Source of the DNA: Cladocopium goreaui
Lineage: Eukaryota > Sar > Dinophyceae > Suessiales > Symbiodiniaceae
Direction of reading: 5' to 3'
Assembly (NCBI GenBank): GCA_947184155.2
Contig: CAMXCT020001378.1
Location: 1 to 64,000 of the forward strand
DNA: 64,000 bases
How positions within the stretch are numbered: the stretch's first letter is position 1; the number at the start of each line of letters is the position of its first letter. A program made the position numbers and the translations under genes. The notes beneath the pieces were generated by a model. It did not search any database. It saw nothing but the letters and a program-made list of their open reading frames with translations, and had not been told where the DNA came from. This document shows, in pieces, positions 21,237-32,665 of the stretch.

Positions 21237-21460
21237 TGTTAACGTTCCTTGCACTTCGTACATTACATGTTGCTACGCTGTAGAGATCTCTGGGATCGTT
21301 GCTACGTCACATGTTGTTACGTTGCTGATGGTGTGGGGTGGTGTGGGGTGGGGTGGGATGTTTACGTTCCTTGCACTTCGTACATTTCATGTTGCTACGC
21401 TGTAGAGATCTCTGGGATCGTTGCTACGTCACATGTTGTTACGTTGCTGATGGTGTGGGG
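21233..21460 (+). repeat. Direct duplication, two units of about 122 bp
   Basis: Unit 1 starts GGGATGTTAACGTTCC at 21,233 and unit 2 starts GGGATGTTTACGTTCC at 21,355. Both continue through TGTAGAGATCTCTGGGATCG to GATGGTGTGGGG with very few differences, which indicates a recent tandem duplication. Confidence 0.8.
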
Positions 21461-21951
21461 ATTGAAAGACTTGCAAGATTGAAAGAACTTGGCACGTTGG
21501 CAAAGACTTGCAAGTGAAAAATATAAAAACTTCGGTTTTTTTTGGTATGGGGACAAAAATTGAATGCTTCGACCACTGTAAATTCATGAAAACGACTACA
21601 AAGTCATGCAAATACCAATGGAAATGCAAGTCATGTCAAAATGCGAATGTCACAAAACCCTGGAAGGGTTGCAAAGCTGAAGACTGAGCTGCTGGAAAAA
21701 AGGTGAAATTGCGCGGGGTCATTGCGGGCGGCGTGTCCTTTGTTTATTTATGGGCCGGCGAACATGACACATAAGCTGTCATCTGCATGTGCCGAGACGA
21801 TACTAAGCTATCACAACTCGCTTCAAGTGAAATGTTTCACCCATAAACTGGAACCCGTCACGTCACCGTGGTGCGTTTGTGTGGTTGTTTGTGTTTTGTG
21901 TGGGTCCTTGTTTTGTTTGTTTGTTTGGGTGTGTTTTTGGTGTGTTTTTTC

Positions 21952-22165
21952 TTTGTTGTTTGCTTTCTGTTCTTTGTGTTTCGGTTTTTGCACTCGAATG
22001 TGACAAGGGATCTGGACTATGTATCGGTCCTCTACCAGTTTACTTTTGCGGCCATTACAGCTTCGGCCCCTGCACGAGTCAATTAATTAATCTCATTTGC
22101 AACATGCTTGGAAACATGTTGAACGACCTGGCGGAAGCCATAAGGCGTTGGACGGAAAAAAAAAA
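21952..22165 (+). mobile_element. SINE-like retroposon, copy 2
   Basis: Near-identical to the insert at 18,112-18,325 from TTTGTTGTTTGCTTTCTG to the terminal GGACGG plus an A-run at 22,156-22,165. I found no convincing target duplication, so its 5' limit may lie further upstream in the T/G-rich stretch. It has small indels relative to copy 1 (for example TCATTTGC against TTTGC). Confidence 0.7.
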
Positions 22166-23978
22166 TGTCGTCCTTCCATCAAATGTCTCATGGCAGCAAA
22201 GGCTAATTGCCCTGTGTGGGGTTTTCACCCTCTACACCATGTTGCAGGTGATGTCGGGGAGCTTAGTTTGGCCACACTGAGGTATTCATCAGGATGATGA
22301 TCCAGTTCCCACATTGGACTCCGCTAAGCTGCACTATTGCTATTCTAATGTGATTGGTGCAGCCTTCTCCGCCCCTGTCCTCCTCTGCCACCCCGGCACC
22401 CCCCTCCTGTTTTTTGTTTGTTGTCTGGTCTGTTTGTCTGGTCCTGCTCTTGCTTGGTCACCTTTTGCCTTTTTGCGTCTCTGTTGGGACTTCTGTGCCC
22501 TCCTCTGCTTGTCTACCCTCCCCTGCTCTCACTCAGGTACGAACGAATGGAGCTTAGAGTTGAGTGTAAGAACATTGTTGACTTGTTTGATTTTGTTTGT
22601 TTACTTTAGGTACTGACTGGAGAGGCACTGACACAGCACTCTTGTGACCCACTAAGGTTACTCAGGACGGCCAATTAGTTTGGTGCCCATAGGGCCCGTC
22701 TTTTTGCTTTGCCCCTCTAGCTGACTTGACCTCTCTTTCTTAAGGGGCTTTCTTCTTCTTTGGTTTAGAATTTGTTTGTTTCTTCTGGGTCTCCTTGGTT
22801 TGTCCTCTGTCTGGGTACTCTACATGGGTAGCTGCATCCATCCGAGAGGGGCGGTAGGTAGTCGGCCGATGCCATGGACCAGACTGTGTTGCAGTGAGCT
22901 TCACCGGTGCTTCCGGTGGTGCTCCCTGTAGGACTGCCTGGGGCGCCCGCGAGCAGCAGAAGACTGCCAGCATGGTTCGTCAGGTGGTAGAAGGATTGTG
23001 GTGATTCTGCAGCCTGCCTATTCTGTGGGTGAGTGGCATTACGGCCTTGGTTTCGCTACAATCTTCTTCTGTGCATACTGCAATGCACTGCAGGTCTTTC
23101 AGGGACGATGACATCCTGAAATGTCCTGAACAGTTCTGTAGTTTGTATGTCTTGCGAACCTACATCAACGAGAGCTACGTTGCCTAAGACAGCACTTGTA
23201 CGGTGGAACTTGCGAATACAAATTTGCGAATACAATGTTTTTATTGCATGTCCCTCAGCTTTGCGAGTACTGCCCAGGAGCTTCGCTGGCTGAGACCAAT
23301 CAATCTGATGGCTGCATCTTCCCCTATGAAACTAGGGGCATGCTGTGTATTGGCGGTGGTATTTTGGAAGCTTTTCCCTGGCCTACATTGTTTCCCGTAT
23401 GCCATCACTGTCCACCCCCCCTCTGGGGGGGGGATCTGACTTGTTCGACATCACGGCTTCGTGGTTACGATTGACAGATATGGTGACGACTCTGTCCATG
23501 GATGCCCTCTGACGAGCTGATCTGAGAGGACGCTGAGAGAGGCTTAACTTGTAGCCCTGCTTTTTTGTACAGCTTGGCACATGCTTGAGCAAACTTACAA
23601 GCTAAAGCCTTCATGTTTGCCCGAATGCCGTGATTTAATTCATTGGCACGTTTTTGAGAGTGATGCAGTGGATTTGCCACTGCGTCCCATGGCAAATCGA
23701 TATTGTGGGTGTTCTGTTTGGGCTCTGGCCCCGTTTTTGTTTGTTGTTTTTTGGTGTTTTGCCGTTTGCTTCGCTGTTTCCGCTGGCGAAACGCAAGTCT
23801 GGCTGGGGGATTTGCGGGTCGTCGTGTTTGGTTGGCTTTTGTTGTTCTTGTGTGTTGTTTTAATCGATTTGCCGCCTCAATGGACTTGATATGTCCTTGT
23901 ACAAATATCTTTCCTGCTTATGCTCATGTAAGGACCGAGCCTTTAGCGCGACATCGGCCACACTCGAGGAAAAAAAAT

Positions 23979-24223
23979 TGATCGCTTTTGTGAAGTTGGC
24001 AGAAAGATGCTGACTGGCGACTCCGCATCATTTTGTGTCAAGGCGTGACACACCAACAAGAACCATAGCGACATGAGCAAGACATTTTCTGTTGCTTGTG
24101 TGTGTAAAAGTGGGCTGAGCTCTGGGAGTGGTTGACTTGGTTGCGTGGACGGTCTTAGTGAGTTAAGGACGACGTCCTGGACGCTGACCCAAGTAGGTTT
24201 CGAAGGTTGCGGTACCTTCTGCA
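23979..24223 (+). repeat. 5' LTR of element 1 (probably truncated)
   Basis: 245 bp matching the last 244 bp of the 3' LTR apart from one extra G in a G-run; ends TGCA. The left boundary follows an A-run. Because the 3' LTR appears to begin after a polypurine tract at 32,634, about 590 bp are missing here. The alternative is that the LTR is only 245 bp long. Confidence 0.7.
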
Positions 24224-24235
24224 TGGTAGCGGAGC
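24224..24235 (+). promoter_or_regulatory. Primer binding site of element 1
   Basis: TGGTAGCGGAGC directly follows the LTR end. It resembles the TGGTATCAGAGC initiator-Met tRNA site of copia elements and the site in element 3. Confidence 0.65.
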
Positions 24236-24261
24236 TGCCTGCTTGCTACGCGTAAGTAGAA

Positions 24262-25620
24262 ATGGATTCAGGTAGTGCGAGTCAAGGTGTGCAAGGTTGT
24301 CCTGGTCCTGGTATGGCTGAAAGAGGTGAAGGAAGTAGTGGCACCGGTTGTAACCGTAGTGACGGATTGCCGCCAGTGCCTGGAACGCCTAGTCAGCAAG
24401 GTAGTGGATCTGGGATGGATGGACAAACACCTGAAGTAAGTAACATGCCCCAGCAGCAGCCACAACAACAACAAGCAAATGTGTCACAGAATGTACAGGG
24501 ATTTGCGAGCACGACAAACCTGGATGCAGGTGGTCAAGGAGGTCCGGTGCAGGGATGTCAACAAGGAAATGTCCCCGGAATGCAAGGACAGGGACCAGCA
24601 TGGTTTGGTGCGCAATGGATTCCCCAACAACAAACGTTTATGCAACAGAATTCGCAAGCGCATGTGCCAAGTTATGGTTGTGCGAGTATGCCTGGTGGAC
24701 CAAGGTCTGGAGATTTTCCAAACTTAGGAGTGAACCCAATGAGTTGCCAAGGAAACATGCCGAGTGGCCCGGTTGGAGCGAGCTTGGGAGGTTTGACGCC
24801 TCAGGCGGCGCAGATCCAAGAGGTCATGGCCATGTTAGGTAGCATGAGTGAGGGACAGCTACAGACAGTGCAGCAGCATATGCAAGATCGTTTTGTAACT
24901 ATGCAACAGAGAAGAGGGGTTCCAGAAGTGTTTGGTGATGGTCTTGGTAGGGCAGCTGATTCGTCGTTTGTGACTCCGCAGCCATTTGATGTTTTGCCTG
25001 GTTTTGGTGTTCAACAATCAAATCATGGAAATTCACAGCAATTGGATGTCTTCGCCAAAAGCGAAAAATGGTTGACACCGGCACCAACACCAGTAGGAAC
25101 TTGGAAGACAAGAGAAGAAGATGTGTTAGGTTGGGCTGGCTATTTGGATGAGTTGTCATCCTGGGCAGCTGGTGGAAGTTTAGAATTTTCTGTCGAAATC
25201 CAGCATAGTAGCCGTTGGCCCGGTCCTATCAGATGGAGTGCTCTCAGTGGAGCACAACAGGCAAGGTCTCGAAGGCTTATGTCCATCTTAAAAGCTGCGT
25301 TTCACGACAACCCCAGGTGTGTGGCGTTGGGGAACGCCTTCAGTGAGGGTGTGGCATTACATGGAGTAAGATCTAGTGACAGAATGACAGTGGCAGTAAG
25401 CCAACAAGCAAACGGGTTTGAACTGCTTAGGCAACTTACTCTTGAATTTTCTCTGAGGTCAAGATCCGAAGCGCTCTCACTAAGGACGCAGATTGCAGGG
25501 AGATCCTTTGTCCTGGCGGCGACACAAACATCGCCGAGTTCCTTGGTTAGTGATACTATCAGAAGAATTGACTATGAAGCTGCAAGGTTCTCAAGGTTGA
25601 GGTGGACACCACAGGACTGA
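24262..25620 (+). pseudogene. gag: gag N-terminal part of element 1
   Basis: ATG 26 bp after the primer binding site. The first ~200 residues are Gly/Gln/Pro-rich, with a Gln-run near residue 70. The rest is a helical capsid-like region. The frame ends in TGA at 25,618-25,620, inside the capsid domain rather than at a natural boundary. The homologous continuation (TTGLKLADSDMLVVLLKSLP) is in the -1 frame, which overlaps from about 25,588. Re-reading one base at AGG TTG AGG (25,594-25,602) joins them. No canonical slippery heptamer is present, so a one-base loss is likelier than programmed frameshifting. Confidence 0.75.
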
Positions 25621-28082
25621 AGCTGGCAGATTCTGACATGCTAGTTGTTCTGTTGAAGAGCCTGCCTGAAACAGTGAAGAATTACGTTCTCCACCACAGC
25701 GGCGCGGACAACTACGAGTCCTACAGGAACGCTGCGATGCGGTGGGAAGAGCAACAACGCCTGTTCAGCGATTTTGAGACAACAGGCCACAGCAAGAGAG
25801 TGAGCTCCCTGGAGGGGAATGTGGAACGCCATTCCCTTGACTCCGAACTCGTCGATGCGGTCGAAGGCAGATGCGGGAAGTGTGGAAGTCGGAAACACAC
25901 TGCAGCAGCTTGCACCGCAGACGTGAGCAAGATTCGGTGCTTTAGATGCGGTAAGACCGGACACGTCAGCTTCAATTGCCCTGAGAACAGAGAAGGTAAG
26001 GGAATTGTAAGAACTGACACTTGGGACAAGAAAGGTTCCAAAGGAAAAGGCTCTAAAGGTAGCAAAGGAAAAGGAAAGAAAGGCAAGTTGAATGAAGTTT
26101 CAGAGGATTGGACCGACTGGACTGCTGAGAGTTGGGACGATGATGACTATTGGTGGCATGACCAATGGCCGGAGAGCTGTGATGGTCAATGGGGAGTTTC
26201 GCAGACATGGTGGGACGATGGTTCTGGATGGTATTGCGATGGGTATGGGTATACCTGGCAACAGGGACCAGTCCAAAGTGCGGAACCGAGTGCAAGTCAC
26301 GACAATAGGTCTGATGTCCAAAAGACTGACAGTGTCGGCAGCATGATCATAAATCCTTTGTTGTTTGACATGACATGTGAAACCACTGGAGGTCTTAGGT
26401 TTGTGCATGAGCATGAGTTTGCTGACATGGAAACCGAGAATAGGCTTGTGGTTGATTGCGAAGAGTTTGAAAGTGAATTGGCTGACACGGGTTGTGTGCT
26501 GGCAAGGAGCTGTACTCGTGAGTCAAAAGAAGATGAACTGGCTGACATGGGTTGTGTGCTGGCAAGGAGTTGCGACAGCTGTACTCGTGAGTCAGAAGTA
26601 GTGGAAAGTGAACCGGCTGACATGGGTTGTGTGCTGGCAAAGAGTTGCGACAGCTGTACTCATGAGCCATGGTTTTGTGGTTTGAAGTTTGGAGGTGAAG
26701 TTGGACTTGGTGATAGTTCCAACTTAGAAACACGTTTTGCTAATGACCCCAGCCGAGACTTGTGTGCCACTGTACCGATGAAAGTCGTTTTGGTGCGTGC
26801 ACATGACTGGTTTGACGACCACAATGAGGTTTCGGTTGAACAGCAGATTGAACCTTACTTGAAGTTTTTGCGACCTCTGCTTTCACAGGTCGCTGACAAC
26901 ACCGATGCTTCTTGGTGGCTTCTTGACTCTGGTGCATCTACAAGTGTTTTGGCTGAGTCGAACTTGTCAGCCTTCAGGTCAGTGCTGCAGGACAGTGAGG
27001 GGTTAGGTGGCTACAAGGCTGCCAATGGATCCTCAGTCAACATGTCAGGCACTGCTGAGATTGGAGTACAGATGCACATGTCAGGCACATCAGGTGATGA
27101 TTGGTGTTGGAAGAAAGCACGTTTGAATGTTTTGGTGGGTTCCATCCGGCACAACATTTTGTCAATCACTTCATTGGCAGATTCGGGATGGAGATTCACA
27201 CAAGGTCCAAAAGGTTTTGATTTGTTTCATGAAAAGCTTGGAATGCATTGTCTTGATGTTGCTTATTTTGCCAATTGTCCTTGGGTTCGTTTGTATCCAG
27301 ATGTTGGTAGTAGTAGTGCATACAGGTCTGACTTGACTGTGAGTAACACTCATGACTTTTCTGTCGCAGCTGTGTCTGGAGGAGACGACAGTGAACTGGC
27401 ACGTCACCGGAGACAGGGACATATTCCATTCAATCCGAATTGCTTGGAGTGTGCCAAGGGTCGTTCCGTCTTTCAGCACAGAAGAGACAAAGGTGACAGA
27501 AAAGAGGTTTCGATTCAGGCCGATTTTGCATTCCTCAAGACATCAGGCGAGATCGCCGCAGACGAACTCCCAGGTTCTGTGAAGATCCTTGTGTTAACTG
27601 AGATGATGTCGAGGTGCATTGGCTATGTGGTGGTTGGAGAAGATGTCGAAGCAGCCAGGAGACAGATTGTTGTATGGCTTCAACATTTTGGGTTGACCTC
27701 GAAGGCAGTCTCCATTGATGTCCACACCGATAGCGAGAGGACCGTGGGAGAGATCATTGGAAATTCCACTGGTCGATACACGTTCGCTATTCGGAGAGCC
27801 GCGCCACAACAACATCGATCAATTGGGTCGGCTGAGCGAGCAGTTAGGGAATTAAAAGAATCCTTTTCTGTGTTAAGGGCTGATCTGAATGCACAAGGGT
27901 TGGATGTCACGTTTTCACATGAGAATTTGGTTGATGTTTTGACGTATTTGGCTTTGTGCAACAACCATTTTTCAACATCGAGAGGTTCAGACAGAAGTCC
28001 ATTGGAAATGGTTTCAGGAAGGAAGTTATCCAAACCAGTTTCGACTTTGTTTGGTGCTCAGGTTCTTGGCCGAAATTCCTGA
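25588..28082 (+). pseudogene. pol: gag C-terminus, nucleocapsid, protease and integrase of element 1
   Basis: Continues capsid, then two CX2CX4HX4C zinc knuckles (25,873-25,915 and 25,938-25,980) and a Lys/Gly-rich basic stretch. An unusual Trp/Asp-rich segment follows (26,104-26,270), then three near-copies of a Cys-containing motif (ADxGCVLARSC, 26,476-26,690). Protease has DSGAS near 26,923. Integrase has an H..H..C..C zinc finger (27,400-27,460) and catalytic D (QADFAF), D (HTDSE) and E (SAERAV). It terminates at 28,080-28,082 because of one extra T at 28,066-28,067. Without it, AQVL would read on into AEIPDSIRQHS of the next frame. It performs polyprotein cleavage and cDNA integration in this family. 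Confidence 0.8.
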
Positions 28083-31000
28083 TTCAATTCGGCAGCATTC
28101 ACCACTTTCAACAAGGAATGTTGAGTGTACTTTCATTCACATGGGATTGGAACGAGGTCCAGTTGTGCAGGGTCTCATTCGTGTGGATGGCAAAGCTGAG
28201 TTGATGCGTTTTGTAGCTAGGAACATCAGGGCTATTTCACCTTTGAGATGGGATTTGAATTCGGGACAGGGAGTTTTGACGCAGTTTGACACTGGGACTG
28301 TAGGTAGTAGACCCCAAATTGTGAATGACAGTGGAACTGCACCAGCTGATATGAGTCAGCTACCTCCTGAAGAGTTGCGAAAGTTGAAAGGTCAGAATTT
28401 GCCGGCACCTTCACAGCCCAAACTTGTCTTGCCAGAGTCCAGCAGTGTGAGGAAGAAATCTGGTGAGTTGCGTTTGGCACCAGCAGTGCCATTGGCAAGA
28501 TCGAACGTTGTCGTGACTCCACGGGAAGTTCAAGCAGGGCCGTCTCGAGCTTCAGTCACTCCATCTCCTACGTCACCAGCAGATACTGCAGATGTAGCCA
28601 TTGGTAGTCCTGAGAGTTCTGAAAGAACTTCACCTGATGTATCACGTTTTGAACCGACTCGTCGATGTCCAGCATGTGAGAGTGGCATGGAAGCACCTGG
28701 TATTAGGCACAACAAGGAATGTAGGAAGCGTTTTGCTGAGTTTGAGGAACAACGGAGAAAGGAAAGACGTGTTGAACCTGCACTCTCTCAGGAGAGCCCT
28801 GTAGTTGTACCCCAGGTTCAGGTACCAGTAGAAGAGGTCGATGATGAAGAAGTGGTACCAACACCTGAGTCCGCTCGGCGACAGCCGGAAACACAGGTTG
28901 AGCACACTAGAAGGTTTAAAAGGAAAGCTGAGACCGACCGAGAACAGTTGGAAAGAGAGATCCGTGAAGATTCTAAGGAACTGCTTCAAACAAACATGGA
29001 TTTTGATTGGTTTTGGGTTGGTAGTGGTGAACCTGTGTTGGTTGCGAGTTTGGGTACACTTGAAGGTCCAGCGTCTTTTGCTCCGGCAACATCTCCAGAA
29101 ATGTTTTCTGGTTCTCTTGATTCTGTTTGTTTCAATCGAGGCAATGAGCATGATTTTGTGAAGATGCGTCTTGGAGGTCAAGATGTCTTGGTTTGGAAAC
29201 CGGACAGCATCATAGATGACCAGAGTTTGCAAGAGCTTGATTTGGAACAAGGCTTCAAAGGTATGCAAGAGGAGGTTAGGAACCTGGAACACTGCAAGAC
29301 TGGCCGCATCATCACCCAGGCTATTCCGAACCTTCGTTTGATCCAGTCGAGGTGGGTTGCAGCTTACAAAAGCAGTGAGAGGGTTCGAACCAGGATTGTT
29401 GCGAAAGACTTCAATCGTGGCTCCTCAGCTAGATCTTTGAAATTTAGTAGTCCTACTCCTTCGATTGAAAGTGTCCATTTGGTGCTTGCAATGGCAGCGA
29501 CACGGAAGATGCTTTTGCGTGCATTGGACGTGAGTCATGCCTTCATGCATAGCCCATTGGGAACTGGTGTACATGTTGTCTTGAAAATGCCGTTGTCGAT
29601 TAGCTTTCCATCAGGTGAAGCGACCTACTATTTGCTTGAAAAGGCATTGAACGGGTTACGTGATGCTTCACTGGCATGGTTGCAGCTTTTGACATTTACG
29701 GTTGAACATGTAGGCCTTTGGTCTGATTCGTTGGAACCATGTGTGTATGGTGGACAGATTGTGAAAGATGGTCATGAGATTGGGTTTTGTTTGTGTGTGG
29801 TGTATGTTGATGACATCTTGTTGTTGTCGACCACTAAGGAAGCCGAAGAACATGTGGTTGCAACTTTGTCGTCTGTAGTGCCTGTGAAGACAACTGGAGA
29901 GATCGGAGAAGAGGGAGGATCCCTGACCTTTATTGGTCGTGTTATCAAGAGAGAAAGAGATTCCTCTGAGATCACTCTGGGTGTTGATCCACATTATCTT
30001 GACTCTACGTTTCTGGATTATGGTGTTACCCATGGGTCTGAGAATGTTCCTGACATTTCGGGACATCTTGAGAAGACACTCACGGATAGCAACTTTCAGA
30101 AACCTCTGTCAGATGAAGCATACTCACGCTTCAGAAAGGCGTTGGGAAAATTGCTTTGGTTGTCACAGGTGCGCCATGACTTGAAGACATGGATGTCCGT
30201 TCTTGGGACGCAGCAAGCAAAACCGATGCACGGAACTGAACAAGCATTGAAAGCAGTCTTGAGATTCTTGTATGTTGACATGCATGCATGCTTGTGTCTA
30301 CCGAGCAGGGATGAGACCATCATGAGTCAAGTTGACGATACTCAACTGAGATCAGTCCATCTCCACTCTTTCAGCGACGCTTCACATGCGCCGTATCGTT
30401 TCAACAACCGCAAAGGTGTTAGCGGTGGAGCTGTTTTCTTTGAGAGGTCTTTGGTAAGGTCTCTGAGCCGACAGCAACAAGCTTTGAGCTTGAGTTCATG
30501 TGAGGCAGAGCTCTATGGTTTGCAATCAGTGTGTCAAGAAAGTGTTGCGTTTGGGAGACTGGTTCACCGTCTTCTTTTTGCACTTCATGAGATCGATGAG
30601 CCAGAAGAAGTTGTGATTTGGCTGGAGAGCGATTCAAGCTCCGCATTGCAACTTGTGAGGTCCATGGACGTACCACGACGTTCACGACACATTGAAATAA
30701 GATTGCATTGGTTACGAGAGCAAAAGAGAGAGGGTTTGTTGAAATTGAGACACAGAAGTGGTGTTGAAAATCCAGCAGATCTTTTCACTAAATGCTTGAG
30801 TGCTAAAGCTTTCTACAAACACCGTTATTCTCTTGGGATTGTTGTTCCAGATGGTTTGACAGCTGAGTTGGCAGAACTTCGTGAGCTGAGTGTGTTGCAG
30901 CAGGTGTTGACTCAGGGTTCTTCAATTGCGATTGTGGAACTGTGTTGTTCGGAACATTCGAACTTGAGAAAGGTCTGTGAAGTTTCGAAGGTCCCATACA

Positions 31001-31560
31001 TTGGTGTAGTTGCTAAGGTGCAGAGTTCTGGAACGTTGAGTCGTGTAGCTGTTTGCATTCGACAGTGGAAGAACTCGTCATGTCCACCTTGGGTGCATAT
31101 TCATGCATCGACTCCTTGTGGAAGTGGAAGTCCGCTTCGCAATTTCAATCCGGACTCAGTCACTGAAAAGGACCAGGAATGGGATGAGATCATCAACGCG
31201 ATTGGTGGTTACTTCAAACATGCAGACTCATGTTCGTTTGAGCTTCCAGAACGAAATACCATTTGGTCCCGACCTGAGACAGTGAATCTTTTGGAGAGTT
31301 TTGACATGAGGCATGAGGCTTTAGTGAGGTTGTGCAAGACTGGATGTCAGAACAAGGATGGTATTCCGATTGGAAAGACATTGAAGTTTGTTTCCAATTC
31401 AGCTTGGTTTGCACTAAATCTTCACTCCAAACTTTCTACATGCACATGTCAGACTCATGCAGAACTTTATCAAATCAACTATTCTGAAACAGCGTTTTAC
31501 AACCGAAAGTTGGCAAGATACATTTTGATTGCGGTCAAACATGCTTCAAAGAAGAGTTGA
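28051..31560 (+). pseudogene. pol: Integrase tail, reverse transcriptase, RNase H and methyltransferase-like C-terminus of element 1
   Basis: No start of its own; it is the continuation after the one-base insertion near 28,066. A long charged, Pro-rich linker (28,300-29,200) contains a C..C..H..C cluster (RRCPACESG...RHNKEC, 28,660-28,720). Copia RT follows, with the VAKDF-type motif near 29,400, LDVSHAFMH near 29,525 and YVDD at 29,803-29,814. RNase H (30,364-30,720) has SFSDASHAP, CEAELYG and LESDSSSA. The last ~240 residues (30,840-31,560) are extra: VELCCSEHSNL (30,935-30,975), STPCGSGSPL (about 31,105-31,140), then FELPERNTIW and a Cys/His-rich tail. The arrangement recalls the SAM-binding motif I and PC motif IV of cytosine methyltransferases; this is inferred, not proven. 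Confidence 0.8.
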
Positions 31561-31892
31561 GTTTTCGTTTGAAAGGGGGCCCTGTGATTGTGAGAGAGAG
31601 ACAGAAGTTGACGTCACGTTTCATTTTCCTGTTTTTGCATTTTTGTTTCAAACAAACGTTGTCAAAGACAAACAGGAGTTTTCACTGTGTTTCATTTTGT
31701 GCAGAGTTTTGTTGCGCGATGCTGTAAGATGCAGTGTGTGTGCGCAGCGCAGAACAATCGGAAAGGTTACTGATCCTATCACGACAGTGATGGCGGTTCG
31801 ACACTTCGTTTCACGCTCTAGGTTGATTGCTCCTAAGAGTTTAGCCACGGTCTAGTGCTTTTTCACTACCGGACGCGGTTTGGTTTGTAGCC

Positions 31893-32456
31893 ATGGCCAA
31901 GTCTGGATGGACGGATGAAGATGAGAAGGCTTTGCTTGGTCTTCTTCAGAAGAAGTGGCACAGTGGGAATTCAGGGTCAGGCTATGCAGCCGGATCCAGT
32001 ATTTTGACTCCTCTGGAAAGTCAAGGAGCAATGACAGATGGAAGCAAGCGACTTCGTGAGGCTCTGGATGATGATGAATTCGATGTGATTTCTTCGGCAG
32101 CTGAACCTTTGAGTGCGCAGTTGCCTGTGATGCCTATCCCAATCTTTCCTGGGATCGCCGACAAGGTCCTTGATCAGCTTACTGCTGATTTGGTGCCTGA
32201 AGGCATGAGTACGAAGTTTGCGTTTGGAAAGTTTGCCAACGAGGGCAAAACATACCGAGAGGTGTACGTCGATGATGAGATGGCCGGATATTGCAAATGG
32301 AGTATGGGTCACCTGGGAAACAAGAGTACAAGTCCAATTGCAAAGGATTGGTATTCTTTTCTCTGCGCATGCAAGGTCGTGGAGGACTCTGGAAAGGTTG
32401 GAAAGCCAAAGGGTTGCTTCACTGGAACTTCAGTGCAGAGGCAGCTGGGTGATTGA
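31893..32456 (+). CDS. Extra 3' ORF of element 1 (187 residues, possible ExoX-like C-terminal domain)
   Basis: ATG in the context AGCCATGG. It lies between the gag-pol stop (31,560) and the polypurine tract (32,625), where some LTR elements carry an additional gene. It starts SGWTDEDEKALLGLLQKKW, then has a Ser/Asp-rich linker. The second half contains FGKF..EGKTYREVY.DD..GYCKW (about residues 110-140). This resembles the small GK..GKT..EV....YC.W domain found at the C-terminus of exodeoxyribonuclease X-like proteins. The match is by eye only. The frame is open throughout, which suggests recent function or recent insertion. It could also be a captured host gene piece. Confidence 0.5.
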   Translation: MAKSGWTDEDEKALLGLLQKKWHSGNSGSGYAAGSSILTPLESQGAMTDGSKRLREALDDDEFDVISSAAEPLSAQLPVMPIPIFPGIADKVLDQLTADLVPEGMSTKFAFGKFANEGKTYREVYVDDEMAGYCKWSMGHLGNKSTSPIAKDWYSFLCACKVVEDSGKVGKPKGCFTGTSVQRQLGD

Positions 32457-32615
32457 GAGTATCCTCATTGGTGCAAAGGCGAGGAAAAGACTATGAGCTG
32501 GTTGTTCATTGGATGGTGGACAACGGGACAATTCGTACTATATGTATTGACCTGTCGAGCTTGTGCGATATGTGCTGAAGTCTGGATGGGTTACAGCGTA
32601 TACCTATGGAATGGA

Positions 32616-32665
32616 GTTCATCTCAAAAGGGGGTGTGAAAATTTGACATCTGTAGTGAGATGAAC
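32616..32665 (+). promoter_or_regulatory. Polypurine tract and hairpin at 3' LTR start of element 1
   Basis: AAAAGGGGG (32,625-32,633) directly precedes TGTGAAAA, the expected 5'-TG of an LTR. A perfect 10-bp inverted repeat, GTTCATCTCA (32,616-32,625) and TGAGATGAAC (32,656-32,665), straddles this junction. Confidence 0.6.

Larger units (their letters stand above)
20555..23978. other. Non-coding interval, G/T-rich patches
   Basis: No convincing gene. It contains a G-rich tract, a 122-bp direct duplication, the second SINE-like copy and several T/G-rich stretches (for example 21,870-21,960 and 23,720-23,870). A C-run/G-run hairpin lies at about 23,413-23,430. Confidence 0.5.

Noticed and set aside
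23979..24223. Treating the 245-bp terminal sequence as the full-length LTR of element 1
   Set aside because: A polypurine tract and TG start 592 bp upstream of the corresponding 3' segment, plus no target duplication, fit a truncated 5' LTR better. The choice remains open.
25594..25605. Programmed -1 frameshift between gag and pol in element 1
   Set aside because: The break is inside the capsid domain, no X-XXY-YYZ slippery site is present, and a second indel occurs later; mutation or sequencing error is simpler.
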